Positions 6,077-6,681 of a stretch of DNA of 6,681 nt are shown piece after piece. Positions within the stretch are counted from its first letter, which is position 1. Each line of letters opens with the position of its first letter. The stretch lies in the NCBI GenBank assembly GCA_003445095.1, contig DLVS01000271.1:1-6681 (forward strand). The letters are read 5' to 3'. The translations under genes and the position numbers were made by a program. The notes under the pieces were generated by a model. It saw nothing but the letters and a program-made list of their open reading frames with translations, ran no database searches and was not told the origin of the DNA. Source of the DNA: Verrucomicrobiales bacterium (GTDB lineage Bacteria > Verrucomicrobiota > Verrucomicrobiia > Limisphaerales > UBA9464).

Positions 6077-6681
6077 ATGAATCGGACGCTGCTGCTCATC
6101 ATGTGCGACTTTTTGTTGCTCAATCTCCTGGCGTTGACCCGGTGGGATAGAAGCGAGCCACAGGTCCAAAGGCCCCGCGAACTTGTCATCGCCGGCAAAA
6201 CCAACACGGTTCGGGACGATTTGGTCGCCGCCCTGCGAGAAGCTTTGGTGGACGAGCAAGCGCAGCGGGAGGTGCTGAGCCGGAAGATCGCTTCGGAGTT
6301 GGCCGCGCGCGAAAGTTCGGTCGCTCAGTCGGAAGAAAAACGCCGTCAACTCGAGGCGACTCTCGCTCAAACCCGTCAGTCCGCGACTCAACTGGGCGAG
6401 CAACTGACGGCGCAAACCCGGCAAGTGACCCAAACCCGTGAGTTGCTCGACCAAACCCAAACCCACTTGACGGAAACGGCACGAGATCGCGAGGCGCTGG
6501 CGGAGTCTGTCCGAACCAGCGAAGCCGAGCGTCGCAAACTGCAGGAAGAACTCGAACGTCAGCGAGAGCAAACCGCCTCGTTGGCCGCCGCTCGGGCGGA
6601 AGCAGAGCAAAAGGTCGCCAGTCTCAACTCGGCGGTGAAAGTGGCAGAAGCGGAGAAGCAATTGCTGCGCGAGAATCTAAC
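6077..6681 (+). CDS. Membrane-anchored coiled-coil protein, MotB/ExbD-like topology (runs off the right edge)
   Basis: From ATG 6077 the frame is open to the window edge, giving 201 residues without a stop. The start is one base after the TGA of the upstream gene, which suggests translational coupling. After MNRT comes a single hydrophobic helix (about 5-21) carrying an unusual acidic residue, Asp11, in LLIMCDFLLLNLLAL, then Arg22 and a polar stretch. From about residue 50 the sequence is an uninterrupted Glu/Gln/Arg/Ala/Leu-rich coiled coil with a Gln-Thr-rich part near 98-129. A short inside N terminus, one helix with a buried Asp followed by Phe, and a large outside domain is the layout of MotB, ExbD and TolR, in which that Asp carries protons or sodium. 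Here the outside part seen so far is a coiled coil; no OmpA-like peptidoglycan-binding domain is visible, and one could lie beyond the edge. The gene and its expression are well supported; the role is inferred. Confidence 0.75.
   Translation, partial: MNRTLLLIMCDFLLLNLLALTRWDRSEPQVQRPRELVIAGKTNTVRDDLVAALREALVDEQAQREVLSRKIASELAARESSVAQSEEKRRQLEATLAQTRQSATQLGEQLTAQTRQVTQTRELLDQTQTHLTETARDREALAESVRTSEAERRKLQEELERQREQTASLAAARAEAEQKVASLNSAVKVAEAEKQLLRENL
6368..6464 (+). repeat. CAAACCC in-frame microrepeats inside the coiled-coil gene
   Basis: The heptamer CAAACCC occurs five times, starting at 6368, 6413, 6431, 6452 and 6458. All spacings are multiples of three (45, 18, 21 and 6), so each copy encodes Gln-Thr in the same phase. 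This gives the protein a run of QT-containing segments. It looks like internal expansion of the coiled coil rather than a separate element. Confidence 0.5.

Noticed and set aside
6062..6661. Minus-strand open frame of 199 residues
   Set aside because: It is antisense to the coiled-coil gene. The plus-strand frame has a sensible start, membrane helix and heptad pattern, and the minus frame reflects its Leu/Gln/Arg-rich codons.
1..6681. CRISPR arrays, tRNA or rRNA genes, insertion sequences
   Set aside because: I saw no regularly spaced direct repeats with unique spacers, no T-arm and acceptor pairing of a tRNA, no rRNA segments, and no transposase motifs or terminal inverted repeats.

Overview
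The window looks like a piece of a Verrucomicrobiota chromosome, probably of the Pedosphaera/Limisphaerales type. The reasons are a pseudopilin with the [10 protein letters not shown] leader and a C-terminal H-X9-DG motif, a large secreted multi-domain protein of a kind common in that phylum, GC-rich DNA, and starts that mostly lack a strong Shine-Dalgarno. This placement rests on recognised family features, not on a database search.

Layout. (i) 1-302, minus strand: the N-terminal 100 residues of an ECF sigma factor, running off the left edge. (ii) 303-409: a short divergent spacer. (iii) 410-1270, plus: a secreted type II/type IV pseudopilin-like protein. (iv) 1271-1579: a non-coding spacer with GC-rich hairpins and, just before the next gene, a 7-bp inverted repeat flanked by 8-bp direct repeats. 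(v) 1580-4039, plus: an 819-residue exported protein made of a type 1 copper (cupredoxin) domain, a bacterial Ig-like domain, a soluble-glucose/sorbosone-dehydrogenase-type beta-propeller and a C-terminal CHRD domain. (vi) 4040-4341: about 300 bases with no gene recognised. (vii) 4342-6075, plus: a 577-residue membrane protein whose last 136 residues look like a small separate three-helix protein joined in frame. (viii) 6077 to the right edge, plus: an incomplete protein with one N-terminal membrane helix carrying an aspartate, followed by a very long coiled coil.

How the genes may work together. The first half holds ordinary accessory functions: a regulator beside a divergent surface-protein gene, then a secreted oxidoreductase in which a PQQ-type sugar dehydrogenase fold and a blue-copper electron carrier share one chain. 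The second half is the part most worth attention. The C-terminal domain of the 577-residue protein has the three-helix topology of ExbB/TolQ/MotA proteins and a VG-I-x-GT motif in its second helix. The gene starting one base after its stop has the topology of ExbD/TolR/MotB proteins, with a single helix carrying an Asp near mid-membrane. I infer a possible ion-driven stator-like pair attached to an unfamiliar helical membrane domain. This is a hypothesis from topology and short motifs; no homology search was run and the second partner is cut off by the window edge.
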